Shown here one piece after another: positions 27,163 to 39,645 of a stretch of DNA of 64,000 nucleotides; positions within the stretch are counted from its first letter, which is position 1; every line of letters begins with the position of its first letter. The stretch covers positions 3,390,976 to 3,454,975 of the forward strand of contig HG738139.1 in NCBI GenBank assembly GCA_000499405.2. Reading direction: 5' to 3'. Position numbers and translations under genes: made by a program. The notes under the pieces were generated by a model. The model saw nothing but the letters and a program-made list of their open reading frames with translations. It did not search any database and was not told the DNA's origin. The DNA is from Onchocerca volvulus (lineage: Eukaryota; Nematoda; Chromadorea; Rhabditida; Onchocercidae).

Positions 27163-30100
27163 ATGCATATTGGTGATTTGAAACGAGCAGTAGAAGATGT
27201 TGTTCTACGACCTGATGATAATCGTCTCAGTGATATGGAGGAACGTTCGACGATAGCTGCTCTTGACCTATGTCAGGTATTGTTTATTGAAATATTCAAA
27301 AAAAATTTGTTCAAACAAATAATTCTTCCTCTTTTTTATTCAAGGATATTTTCGTTTTTTTCTTTTTTTTTTTTTTTTTTAATTATTTTATTCAAAGATA
27401 TACTATTTCTCTCTCTTCCTCTCTCCTTTTTTTCCTTTTTGATAAAATAAAAAAAAAATTCAATTTATTGATTTTATCCTTTCTTTATGCTAACAATTTA
27501 TTGTAATAATGAAAGTTTGCTTTGAATTGAATAAAATTACAACTTTATTATGGATTTTATATAAATATGAAATTTCAGTTAGGAAAAGCGCAAGGAACTC
27601 TCCCACGTATGTCAACTTCAAGTGAAATAGAACGACAACGAACTACTACAACGCTTACATCATCATCTTATAGTGGTGAAATGCTTGCCAGTTCAACGGA
27701 AAGTACTTGTAGTACTTCGGTGACAACATCAAGTGGTCATGTTCCAAGTGTTCCAAGTGCTCCACCAATAAGTATGAGTACATCACTGGATACTATGGTT
27801 ACGTTAATTTTATTCTCAACATTTGACTATAAATTTTAATGTTGAGATTAAAAATTGAATTTATCAGTCCAAATTGGAAACTTTAATGACAATATTAAAC
27901 TAAAACTCCGATTTTAGTCATAGATATTAGAATAATTGCAAATTTTAATTACAATAATAAAACTAAGATTCGCTTTTAATCATAAATATTAAAATGATTG
28001 CAAAAGGACACGAAAACTTGTTCCATAAATAATAATATAAAGTTATTTGTATTTGTATTTGTGTACTTGTTCATTTATTTAGTTATTGTTTATTTGTTTG
28101 CTAGCAAAAGAACATTTAAGGGAAATTGATATCAATTATTGAATTTCGGTTGCGAATTTTAATTTCAGTTAATTTCAAATTATCGATATCGTTCATGTTT
28201 TAGGTGCTACGACAAACTTTATTCTCTCGGCCATCTTTAGGTACGTCACGACGTTCAAGTCGCGTCATTCCACATTTCAGTCACAATAAACGAAAACGTT
28301 CAAATTCAGTATCATCGTGTATGAATAAAGGGTTTGTTTTATTCGTTCCATTGATTTAAATACTATCGTCAGTTATTTGAAATCGACTCATTTAATCAAT
28401 TCAGAATTCGAAATGAATTTAATTACTTTGAATTAGTTAACTAGTTAGTTCTTTATATTTGTAACAGATGGTAGAAATAATTTAAAAGAGAATTGAACGA
28501 TTAAGATGGATTTTTTTAAAGAAACATCTCATTACTTCATCATATATTATTCATTTCTTAAACTTTCTATTACTATCCAAAATATCACTTCAGATCTTCT
28601 TTTCCTATTCATTTTTTTTTTCTGATACATCAACTTTAAGCATCTGCAACAGTTGGTAGCAGGTATATTAATTTAATCTGTTAATTTTTAGCCTAAGAAT
28701 TAATTCAGTCTGCTGAGCTAATTTATAACTTAATTATTAGCTATGATTAGTCTTTAATATAATATGGTAATTTTTGAATATAAGGAATAATTGCGCGAAT
28801 AGTATCTTGCAAACAGTTTTAAATAAAATCTGAATATTGTTATTCAGATTTTGCAAAACAACTTCAGATTACAGTTCGAAACTGTATCAACGATTGCGGA
28901 TTATCATTTGATTGTTTTTGCTCTTTTCTTTTCATTTTAATGCTGAAAGTATGATATTTCAGTCTTTTAATACATCATGGCGTAGCAAGTACAGCAGGTG
29001 TTAGTGCAACAACAACCGGTGGTGCATCAGCACTTTCGTTACCCCCAACAGCTCGACATACTCCTTTTCGATTCGGTGATTTTGATGAACGTTCTTATTC
29101 TACGAGATCTACAAGTGGTGATAATCCTTCCCCGATTCCTCACACCGCGGTTAGTTCCAATAAAATCAGAAATTATTAAAACCAGTTTAACAATTTATTA
29201 CTTATAATTAATGATTTGGCAATATATTCTTATTACAAGAACTGCATCATTCCTTTTTTATTTATTTGCACTTCAAGTAATTCAATTTTTTCTTTTGTTT
29301 ATTCATTCTTCTTAATTAATTGTATTTTAGAATCTTACTGAACCGATGTTAGGAATTCGCATACAACAGCAGCCATTGCTCTCTGAAGAATGGACGAAAA
29401 TTTGTAAGGAAAGAGAAAATGATCCAAGGCAGCAGAAATCTAGCAAATTTGAAGGTTTGCTTCATTTTTTCTTCCTTTTTAATTTATTTCTAAATTACAA
29501 TCGTAGGCTTACATTAATTTAAGTTGCTATTATAGTATAATTATAGATGGGATTGCATTTGTCAAAAGTAGCAAAAATATATCTAATTCCTTGAATGTTC
29601 AATAATTTTTAATATTATTTGCTTTTTTCATCTGCTGCCTCATTTCATAGATAAACTGTTGATGTTGTCATTTTGACGTTACATATTAACTTGATTTCCA
29701 CAATAATTTGATTGATAAAGCAAGCATAAATTAAAATAACTTCCAAAAATGTTAATAACATATTATTCTATGCGAATGCTATCAGTTATTTCGTTATCTT
29801 TCAAGGCTAAACTTTGTGATAAAACTCAACTTTACGATGAAAAATTTACCGACTATGATTAAACTGTCGGTAAAATTATTCGTCAATGTTTTGCCGTGGA
29901 ATATAATGAATTCGATGAATAGGCATAGTTTAGTCATTTTTAAAACAATTTTCCTCTTAGAATATTCTAACACAATAAAGTATATATTACAATGTGCTAT
30001 GGAATCAGTATCTAAAATTCTCTTGAATTTATCGCACATATAGGTCAAATGATAATTAACAATGATGATTAAACGATTATATGAATGATTTATTGATAAA

Positions 30101-30369
30101 AGAAAATTCCAAAATATTACTACATCAATAAGTTTGAGATTCATCTATAGTAATGGATTTGAATTTATTATATTAGCTAAAATTGATGTTACTTTTTTTT
30201 TTTCGGTTATGTAAACATTTTCTTGAATATTACAGATACTATGATAGCAAATCAACAGACGACAAATAATTGTGCACCGAAATTATTTCCCGTTAGCTCA
30301 TTTACTACATTTCGTGAAGCACATAAAGCTTACGATTCGGATAATGAAGAACAGATGGAATGTGATTAA
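27163..30369 (+). CDS. Unrecognised Ser/Thr-rich, probably disordered protein, 301 aa
   Basis: Six exons with agreeing phases: 27163-27276, 27579-27797, 28204-28331, 28963-29149, 29331-29454 and 30236-30369 (TAA). The ATG at 27163 is the first in a frame that continues MHIGDLKRAVEDVVL. The N-terminal 40 residues look helical and charged. The second exon is almost all Ser/Thr (TTTTLTSSSYSGEM, STESTCSTSVTTSSG) with a Pro-Ser patch. A basic cluster follows (RRSSRVIPHFSHNKRKRS), a possible nuclear-localisation or phosphorylation site. Then comes an aromatic/acidic stretch (FRFGDFDERSYSTRS), and the acidic end is YDSDNEEQMECD. No catalytic motif, signal peptide or membrane segment is visible. The pattern suggests a phosphorylated regulatory or adaptor protein, but this is a guess from composition. 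AATAAA-like signals follow the stop. The next gene on the + side is far away, so this is a single gene. Confidence 0.72.
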
Positions 30370-31917
30370 ATAAATTGCTGTAAATATAGAATATTGTATA
30401 TTTCACCGCTTGCAATGCTTTCAGTTTTGCATATGATTATGGTTAGTTTCATATAATTATATTTTTCGAAATATCTTTTTTTCTTTTAACTTCGAAACTA
30501 GAAAATTTTTTTTTTTTTTTATATCCATATTTGTTTTATAAATACCCAAACATAAGAAGAAAAAGAGGGAGCGAGAGAAATATTTCATTTTTCAGGAATA
30601 AATAAAAAATTTTCCCCCAAATAATTATTTTTGTGAGTACGTTTTAATTTCAAGAAATGATATTGCAGAATTATTGCATAATTGGTTATTGTGCTTTACT
30701 TGGCAAAACACAATGGTATATGATTTATTTAAACAACTGCGAATAAATTTTTCTCATCATAGCTGCTCTTCATGGAATTGATTGTTTATAATAGCTATGT
30801 GGTTTTTTTTTAAAATAATTCTAGAAAAATAATCAAAAACTGAATTTTTCTTTTTTAAAAGTTAAAAAGAGAGAGATGAAAAATGACTGTATTTGTTCAT
30901 TATTCATAAGAATATCATGACATCATTATAAATAAAATTGCAATTTTATGCATAGGAGATTCTAATGCAAGTTTTAATTTCAATTATTTGTTTTCCCTTA
31001 TTTCCAGCTGTTACTAAGGCATATAAATATGTATATGTGCTGGTGTTTATAAAAAGCTTTCATTTTTTTTCAGTCATTTTGTATTTCGAAATATTATATT
31101 TGATATTTTATTCAATTTCTCATGTATTCTATTAGCATGCATGTGCGTATGTGCACATGCATATTATGTCTTTATTGTAGTATTTCGCTTATATAATAGA
31201 TCACTGTATTTTACAGTGTATACTTCAAAATAACACATACTGTGTTAGTACAAGATCTCCATAAACACTTCCTAATCAATAATTTCATCAGTTGAAAAAA
31301 AAAAAGAAAAATTTAGCTATTTATTAATGTGCTCGACGTATTTTTAATGATACATAACATGGCAAATGATTAATCCTCATATCGTACCGCAGTCACTCGT
31401 TTACTCGTTCAAGTATTCAAGTATTATTTGTCTCTTATTGAACATAAATATTTTGATAATTTTTTCGCATATATTATTAAATAATAGAGATAAGTGATAA
31501 CTGTTTGGAATTAATCAGCACTAATTCCATTAATTTCACGTAATTCTTGAAAGATAAGGGAAATGATTATCTCTCTTTGATTATGAAAGGATGGATAGTA
31601 TGCAGTAGGTAATAAGAGGTTATGACGATCGATTGAGTAATTATACTTTTATTGCCGGCTTACTATATGACATGACTACAATTTATTGATGAATGTTGTC
31701 GTTATACTTTCATTTTTTTTCACATTCCAACTTCGGATTATAGTTATCGATTTCGATAATGAAGTAACTTATTGATTTATTCAGAAAAATTCAACAATAA
31801 AGCAACAGTGAAGTAATAATTTAATTTCTAATATATACAACACAGAGAAGTCATTTTGATAGAACTGCTCAAGATTACCAATCAAGTTTGCACCAATCAA
31901 GACAGCACTGTCTTCGT
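30370..31917. other. Convergent intergenic region
   Basis: This lies between the 3' ends of the Ser/Thr-rich gene (+) and calreticulin copy B (-). It is AT-rich with no supported exon. TTTATT near 31775 on the + strand reads AATAAA on the minus strand, a likely polyadenylation signal for copy B. Confidence 0.5.
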
Positions 31918-34900
31918 TTATAGTTCTTCCTTATTCAGCCTTTCTTCTTCTGACTGAAATAGTACAAAATTTAACTAAAATTTCTCATAATCTTATTTTA
32001 AGTCAATGATTCTGTCGTCACTTAAAGTTCTCTCATCAAATAGCAATAAATTGAGGACATATGTATGTACATCCATAATCAGTGAACATTCAATAATTTC
32101 AGATAAACTTACATCTTTTTTCCATTCCTTCTTTTCATCCATCTTCTTATTAGATTCCCTTCCTTCCTTATCTTCCTCAAGCTCCTTTTCTTCATCTTCC
32201 CCTAACTTCGTTTCTTTCTCAGTTTCCATCTCTTCTTTCTCAGAAACATCATGTTTACTTTCCTTTTTTTCTTCCTTTATCTTTGTTTCCTCTTTTTCTT
32301 GTTTCTGGTTTGAATCAGTCTCTTCTTGTCTTTCTTCTTCCTCCCTTGAATTTCCCTCCTCTTCCTCCTCTTTTCTTTTCTTCTCTTCTTCCTCTTTCTT
32401 TTTCTGCTCTTCTTCTTCGCGATCGAGCTTTTCATCATATCCTTTTTTCATTTTCTCTTCACCGATCCTAGTACCATTCAACGTAAGACCAGCAAATTTC
32501 TAAAAATATGATGAATTTTCGATTACTTTGATTCCACTCTGTCAGAAATAGAAGGATATGAAAATAACATTAGTCAAACTACTTTTCCTCTTTTCCATTT
32601 TACAAAATTCATTACGGGAACATACCAATAAAAATTCCCGATAATTTCCATCAAATTAAGAAAACATCCAATTTTATTTTTTTTAAACATTACTTTAGCT
32701 TCTTCAATGGAGTCCGTTATAATGATATTGTCATATATTGTATTACTGTTCACTTGCCACAATTCGATTCCAATTGCACCGATATCATCGTACAGGTAAA
32801 GATTCGGATCTGGCACATAATCTGGATTAGGGATTTCAGGATGTAACCATTCCCCCTAAATTTCCATTCCTTCGATACTTGGATTTCGAATTAATAATTT
32901 TGATATAAGATTTTATTGGTTTTATATCTGTCAAAAAAAAATATAAATAAATATATGACTTCATTCAAATCTCAAAAACCAACCTTGTATGCTGGATTTG
33001 GAATCTCTTTCGGCTGCCATTCGCCTTTGTATTCCGGATTTACCATTCCCGGCGGTTCCCATTCACCATCCCATTCCTCATCCCAGTCAGCTGGTTTTGT
33101 AACATTCAAATTCAATATAAATTCTGGTTGATCCCAGTCATCCGGTTTTTTATCATTTGGATCAGGTATAAATTCATCATCTACCCAATCTTTTGGTTTG
33201 TCAACATTTGGATCCTGAAATTGTTTTTTTTTTTTCAGTTTGCTGCCGTGTTCAATAAAACTAAGCAGATACACTATCCAATAAAACCCAAATAAAATGA
33301 ACCGAAAATTGTTTAAACTGCATTAAATAAAAAAAAATTGTGCAAAGTACGTCACAAAATTTATATGAAATATGGTTTGATCGCACATTTTCACAATTAT
33401 TAATGGATATTTTCTGAAACAAAAGAAAAGCTCACTATCTAAGGTATCTAAGATGTTCTAAGCAGTAGGCAGAAAAGGAGGAAACAAGAATTACTAACAA
33501 GAATTATTCGTGGTTTAAGAAAATCGTAGTGATCCTCCAGGGCTCCAGTAATCTGAGCATTATAATCGGAAAGTATTTCAATCGAATTATTTGGATATAA
33601 AATCAAAGTATAAACATGGGATAGTTCATCATTCTGAAATAAATGTAATACTGAACAACTATCTATTTTAGTTCATTATTGCTGCACTACGAAATCATAG
33701 TTTTTCAATATTATAAGCAATAATTTTATTCAGAAAGAACAAAATTATGATTCAAATTTGTAAATTTTTATCCACGCAATAAATATCCATTTTTGCCACT
33801 AATTTTAGCGGGAATTCTTTCAAAAGAAAAATCCAAACAATATGATTAACTTGAAACTTATAAATTAACCTTTCAAAAAAAAAAAAGGGAATTTTATAGT
33901 AAAAAGTGAAGTAAAAATAATTACAATCATGGGCAAATAAGAATTGCAATGATAATAGGAATCATTGTAGTGAAATATAGCATGAATTTTTCTCACATAT
34001 ATGCCACATATGTCTGGTCCGAACATAATCTGATATGGAGTTTCACCACTAAACTTCTTCTGGTCCAAATCCGATTTCAGCAGCTGAATTTGAATAAATT
34101 AATTTAACAAAAAAAAAGAAGAGAAATATTTTACTGAAAACGAGAATTTTTTTGTAGTAATGGCTAGTTTTATATTCCTATTATAGTCTGTCTAATTGTT
34201 ATATCTTTATTTAAGTTACGATCTCCGATGATGTGCTTTTCACTTTGTATAAAAGTCCTTCATTATTTATTACTGCATGTTTTTTGTATTTAGCAGCCTA
34301 ATAAAAATCTGCTATCTCTCTCTCTATCTTCATAATAAATATTCACATGCTTCCTCCCATCTTAATAGTCGGATTCCGGGCCATTGTTGCAATTATTTTC
34401 AGAATCATGGATATTCTGCAAAATTTTAAATATCTTTTATTTAACTAGCTTAATTTTTTAAAACAGTTCATCCTTTAAGAAATAGACATGTGAAATCGAA
34501 ATAGTTTACAATCTATATTTGTGATGAGATTTCTATCAAAAAGCTCTGAAAACGTGAACATTCTAGTACCAATTTCACAAATATCTAAAATTGCTATTTA
34601 TAATAATATTAAAGTATGAAAGTAACCAGAACTTCCTATACCTTTATATATAGGCCACCACAATCGTCATCAGGTATAGTAAATCGTTTTGTTGCATACT
34701 GAACAATCAGTGGCTTGTCTTTATTCGAAAATTTTGGAAATTTTGCCGAAATAGCGTAATTTTTGAAATCCTGAAATACAGTAAAAATTATTTAAATATC
34801 TGAAGCCGAAAATTTTGAAATTGAAACCATCTATCTATCAATCCATTTATTTATTCATCTATTTATTTATTTATTTAAATTGATAATCAAATGCCTCGGT

Positions 34901-35726
34901 CGTAGTAAGTCCAAGATCCTCCTCCGGATCATTGTAGAATTGACCGTAGGAAAGGTTAAATTTTCCATAGTCCTTTTGATATTCAGATAATACCCATCGA
35001 TTTTTCCAGCCATCTCCATCTAAAAATATCAAGCAAATTGAGCTGTGAAAAATTAACTGAGCGAAGAATCAAGACTCAACAATAAAAAAATAAGAAAAAA
35101 ACACAATATATTATATGTAAATTGATATAATCTAGTCTTTTGTACTATCTAAATCAACAGATCAAAATAGACTTAATCTCAAACTCTTTCAAAGGTTAAT
35201 AAAAAAGTAAGGATTATAACTGCGGCTCACAATTCAATTCAAAACCGTAATCTAATCATCGGAAAACTTCATAATATTATATTTCATTTCGATATTATAT
35301 AAATATATATATATATAAATTTGCTTAATGTTTCTTATCCAGTTTGCCTAATTTTGTTATTTGTTTCTACCATAATTACAATATACAAATTTTATGTCTC
35401 AAAAAAACTTCGATAAATGAAAAACTACCAACTTTTAAAGTAATTTCCACTAATTATTTTTAATCTTCATCTTCCGATGAAATTATTCTAAATTATTTTT
35501 CAGATTTAATGAGATTTTTGCGATTTTATGAATTAAAAAAAAAAAATCTGTTCAAGAAGGAAATTTTTAGATTTGGCTAATTTTTATTTCAGTAAGAAAC
35601 TAGAAGAAATTCTACGAACAAATTAAATAAACTGGAACCTTTGAATTGTTCTTGGAAATAAATTTTGCTATTAGCGTAGCTAATGATACATAAAAGCACC
35701 ACGGATGATACAGAAGGAAGGATCAT
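31918..35726 (-). CDS. Calreticulin-like protein, divergent tandem copy B, 483 aa
   Basis: Nine exons, from the 5' end: 35726-35639, 35019-34895, 34770-34642, 34083-33925, 33633-33499, 33214-32984, 32855-32694, 32499-32113, 31953-31918. Phases agree and exons 4-7 have the same lengths as in the neighbouring canonical gene. There is a signal peptide (MILPSVSSVVLLCIISYANS). The N-domain keeps the signature Cys pair (DDDCGGLYIK and IMFGPDICG). The P-domain keeps three DP/KPxDW-type repeats, the third worn to LNLNVTKPADW, and [16 protein letters not shown] repeats. The usual lectin Asp in 'DLWQV' is Glu (IELWQV). The C-tail is one 129-codon exon rich in Lys and Glu, much longer than in copy A, and the protein ends in KEEL, a plausible ER-retrieval signal. 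Exon 2 ends at a GC donor. All this points to an expressed ER paralogue with altered sugar binding and Ca2+ tail, not a pseudogene, though expression is unproven. Confidence 0.87.
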
Positions 35727-35826
35727 AATTTGAAATTTGATTCGCTTACCGCTATTTAAATCCTAGACTTTCCGAAATAAGCACAAATCATCGTTAGCTG
35801 AGCTCATCACAAATATCCGCCTTCTC

Positions 35827-35854
35827 CTGGTCCACGTTACTTAAACGCCAATCA
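35827..35854 (-). promoter_or_regulatory. Conserved promoter module CTGGTCCACGT-N10-CCAATCA, copy B
   Basis: The + strand reads CTGGTCCACGT at 35827-35837, ten bases, then CCAATCA at 35848-35854. The identical pair with the same N10 spacing lies upstream of copy A at 40329-40356, while the ten spacer bases differ. Here it sits about 100 bp upstream of the copy B ATG. A TATA-like TTTAAATAG (minus strand) lies between them. CCACGT plus CCAAT are the building blocks of ER-stress elements, but order and spacing differ from the textbook ERSE. Confidence 0.6.
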
Positions 35855-36821
35855 TCGGTTGATATGTCAAGCTTCGAGTTTTGATGACGTTCATTCCAGC
35901 TGTCTTTAAGTCAATAAACTAAATAGCTCTTTTTTTCTAAATCCATCCATTCATACCAAACAGTAACTATACAAAATCGAAGCTGTCAACTCGTGAAATA
36001 AATTTTATACGATTTCTATATTGCATCACCAATCCCGAAATATTTCGGGAACATCTCTTTCGAAGATCTTATATCTATAAGATGCCTTCGAGTTGAACAA
36101 CAGAATTCTTTGAAATCCCCAGATTCTTTGAAACAGGCATCTTATAAGAGTAAGATGAGAACCAATTTAATTTAATTTTTTAGAAAGTTAACTCCTCATG
36201 ATGGATGGAACCTATTAAATACCAATCAAAACGAGTCGTCCTTCGAACATCTATTCTTTAAATGCTTACTCTCCCATTTCATCAATTTTTTTCATCACCT
36301 TATAAAAAAACCAATGATACTTTCAAAAATGAATACTAATAGTAAAAATGAGGAACAGGATAAATTCACTAAAAAATCGAAAATAATGAATCCCAGTATG
36401 ACTATTCAAATCCAAGGTTAGTTCATTTGCTAAAAAACTCTAGTAACAGTTCGATTTGGTGATAAATGAGAACCATATTAATTCAGTATTCAAATATTTT
36501 ATAAATAAAAACATTTATTCCTGATCTGAACAAGTAAACAAAATCAAGAAGCGAAATAAGAGGGAGAGAAATGAAGATATAACGAATCAACAAATTATGA
36601 GTAATATTAATATCGAACGAATAAATTAATTATGAGCAACCCGCGATCCCATCATTTCCAAAAAAACACTATTTCTTATTAAAATCTTTCCCAAGCAATA
36701 AAATTTTCATCGAAATTTCCCAAGGAGATCCTAACGGTAAAAAGTAACAATGCCGAATATCAGGCAACGATACGGCAGTTGACATGCCAAGAAAAACATT
36801 TAGCACACATTAATCACTGAT
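35855..36821. other. Spacer between the two calreticulin genes
   Basis: About 1 kb from the 3' end of copy A to the promoter module of copy B. It has no ORF with splice support. The spacing is too long for a typical nematode operon (about 100-400 bp), and copy B has its own promoter-like module, so the two genes are probably transcribed separately. Confidence 0.5.
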
Positions 36822-38820
36822 TTATAATTCTTCGTGTTCTTCACTATCCTGCAAAATTTCAATAGAATCAATTGCATATTTTTTAAATTTGACAAAGAAT
36901 AAAAAAAGAGTGCAAAACATAATATAAACTTACTTTTTTCTTTTCATCTCCCTCCTTTTCTTCTTCATCTTTTTCTTCATCATCCTTTTCTTCTTCTTTC
37001 TTCTTCTCTTCTTCTTCTTTTCTCTTCTTTTCTTCCTCCTCGTCTTGTTTTTCTTTCATTTTCTTCTCACCTTCCCTCGTTATTTTCAATGTCTTTTCAC
37101 CAAACTTCTGTAAATGATTCAGTTGAAAAGAAGGGTAATAAAAAAACTCCCTATATGACCCAATTCTCAAACACTAATGATTTTACTTGAAATTACTGCA
37201 TTCCAATAAAGTCAATCTTAGTCATGTTGATACCAATAAAAGGAATTATTATAAGTGCAAAATTAGTTGAACTTATCAAACCATCTCCATTCTCATTCTC
37301 AAGAAAAAACAAAATAGAAATATATCGATACAACTATGAAACAATACCTTGGCCTCCTCCACACTATCTGTCACAATGACGTCATCAAAAATGGTTCCTG
37401 ATTTTACTTGCCACAAATCAAAGCCAATTGCTCCAATATCATCATAAACATACAAATTATCGTCTGGAGTATAATCTGGATTTTCGATTTCTGGATGGAT
37501 CCATTTGCCCTAAAAGAGGAACGATATGTAATAAATTCAAAAATAAAAATTTTACTGGAATGATTACTTGTAGTACTAGCATTTAGGAAGTAAAAAGGAT
37601 TTAATTTCACCTTGTATGCAGGATTTTTCTTTTGTTTCGGCTTCCACTCTCCTTTATATTCAGGATTATCAACCATCGGTGGCTCCCATTCCCCATCCAT
37701 TTCATCATCCCAGTCCTCCGGTTTCTTAGCATCAGGATCAGGAATGTGTTCCGGCTTGTCCCAATCTTCGGGTTTCTTATCATCCTCATCATCGATAAAT
37801 TCTCGCTCGTCCCAGTCTTCTGGTTTTTTTGCATCTGGATCCTAAATACTTCCACTTTGTCACACTCGATATAAGACAAAATAACCAATTAACTGCACGT
37901 CTTATTTTTGGTATAAATTTTCTCAAATCACATCTATTTTCCAGCAAAGTGGAAATTTTTCTGACAACAACCCTTTTCATTTGAACAAATGGCACTAAAA
38001 AGAATAAAAACCTTAATTTTCTTTGGAGGAAGGAAGTCCCAATCTGCTTCCAGCTCACCAGATTCAGCCTTTTCACCGTCAATTTGAACTTCATAGGTGT
38101 TGTCAGAGTTTACAATCAAAGTGTAGAGATGAGTGAAGACATCATCCTATAATAAAAAATGATTTAATGAATACATAAAAAAGAAAAAGGAACTGTAGCC
38201 AAATTGCATGTTTATCTCGGACGAACCTGTTCATATAATGAAATTGAACAGGTAGATACTCGAGAAGCATTGATTTAGCTTCTCGAATGAACATCGATAT
38301 ACTATTGAATTATCGATGACTTCGCGAAAAGCACAGTAAATCCGAAAATAAAACAATATTTACTATAAAAAAAAAATTACCTTGCACCGAATGTCTTTCT
38401 TGATCATATGATTCCTGTCCTTATAATGGAATATGACATGGACTTTCTTTGTTCCAGGTCCACAGATGTCAGGACCGAACATGATATGATAAGGAGTTTC
38501 ACCATGGAAATCTTCTAGGTTTACATCCGATGCCATTAGCTTAAAAAGATAAAATTATGAAATAAATCTAGATCTAAGGAAGCAATCCGCAATCCTTCAA
38601 AATAATATAGCGAATGAGATTTACGCAACATTACATTAGACGATGATACCGCCATGCGCTGAAGAATGATACAATTTCAAGTGGTAAGCTCCATCTAAAT
38701 TTGATAAAGCATAAAAAAAATTTTTTATACCAACTGTTACAAACAGAACGCACAAAAAATTGCTTTAGAAAATGGCACATAAATGAGCAGATAAGTCCAT
38801 CGTAGTTTGTGTACAGAAAA

Positions 38821-38856
<36 letters not shown>

Positions 38857-39634
38857 TTCACGTAAAATAAACTTTACCTTAACATAGCCACCGCCACAAT
38901 CAATGTCCTGTTCATGCTTGACGCTAAATTGGATAACCAGCGATTTACCCTTGTTTGAAAAACTCTTATCAAATTTCGCACCGATCGAATAAAATTTCGC
39001 ATCCTATATGCAAGAGAATTAAGCGAAATTCACTAATAAACGATTTCAACAATTACTTGTAGTGGAAATATACAACAAAAGACTATTTCATTAAGAATAG
39101 AACAATGCTACTTCTAAAAAAAAAAAGAAAAAAAAGATAACCTGTGTTGTCTTGAGACCTTTATCTTTCACAGCATCGCCATAAAATTTGCCATGTGAAA
39201 TTTCCCATTTGCCAAAATCATCCTTGTGTTTTGATTTTATCCACCTTTTTTCCCAATCATCATCTGAAAATTAAAAGTAAGATTTATATTGTTTTGCTTC
39301 GAAATAATGATAAATTCAGTGACATCAGAATCTCCAGCAAAACTGTTCTAAATATAGAACTTCTTGCAATTGGATTAATCCCAGTATCGAACAGCATTAA
39401 GCAGCCAGCTTCAAGTTAAAACTGCACATAAGTTGGATTATGATCTCACTAACAGCTCAGTGTTGATAGCATGTCACCAATTCTAATCAAACCTTTCGCT
39501 TCAATCATTCAGTTAATCTAATTTATAGGAAAAGATTGAAAATACTTGGACTTACCCGAAAAATCTTCCTTAAAATAAATTTTAGCATTAATTGCTGAGA
39601 AGCAAACAAGTCCTACCAGCAAAGATAGCTGCAT
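36822..39634 (-). CDS. crt-1: Calreticulin, canonical copy A, 404 aa
   Basis: ER-lumen Ca2+-binding lectin chaperone of the calnexin/calreticulin cycle. Nine exons: 39634-39556, 39263-39142, 39003-38878, 38539-38381, 38146-38012, 37841-37611, 37509-37348, 37107-36934, 36848-36822. Phases agree throughout. [17 protein letters not shown] is a clear signal peptide. The N-domain holds both family signatures ([15 protein letters not shown] and IMFGPDICG with the disulfide Cys pair) and the third Cys (DIRCK). The P-domain has three [15 protein letters not shown] repeats, followed by [17 protein letters not shown] and two further copies of that type. The lectin Asp and Trp (FDLWQV) are present. The C-tail is Lys/Glu/Asp-rich and the protein ends in HEEL rather than HDEL. 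Length is normal for the family. A T-rich acceptor ends two bases before the ATG, so the 5' leader is spliced, either to a 5' UTR exon or to a spliced leader. The gene symbol follows the nematode name for the single-copy orthologue. Confidence 0.96.
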
Positions 39635-39645
39635 TCCTGAAATTA
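39635..39645 (-). promoter_or_regulatory. Splice acceptor directly before the copy A start codon
   Basis: The minus strand reads TTAATTTCAG, then GA, then ATG. An acceptor this close to the start is typical of nematode spliced-leader trans-splicing, but a 5' UTR intron reaching to the promoter module about 700 bp upstream would look the same. Confidence 0.5.

Noticed and set aside
32006..32503. 165-codon open frame on the plus strand, Ser/Phe-rich
   Set aside because: Antisense shadow of the Lys/Glu-rich tail exon of calreticulin copy B.
37612..37874. Plus-strand Ser/Gly-rich open frames
   Set aside because: Antisense of the calreticulin copy A P-domain repeats.
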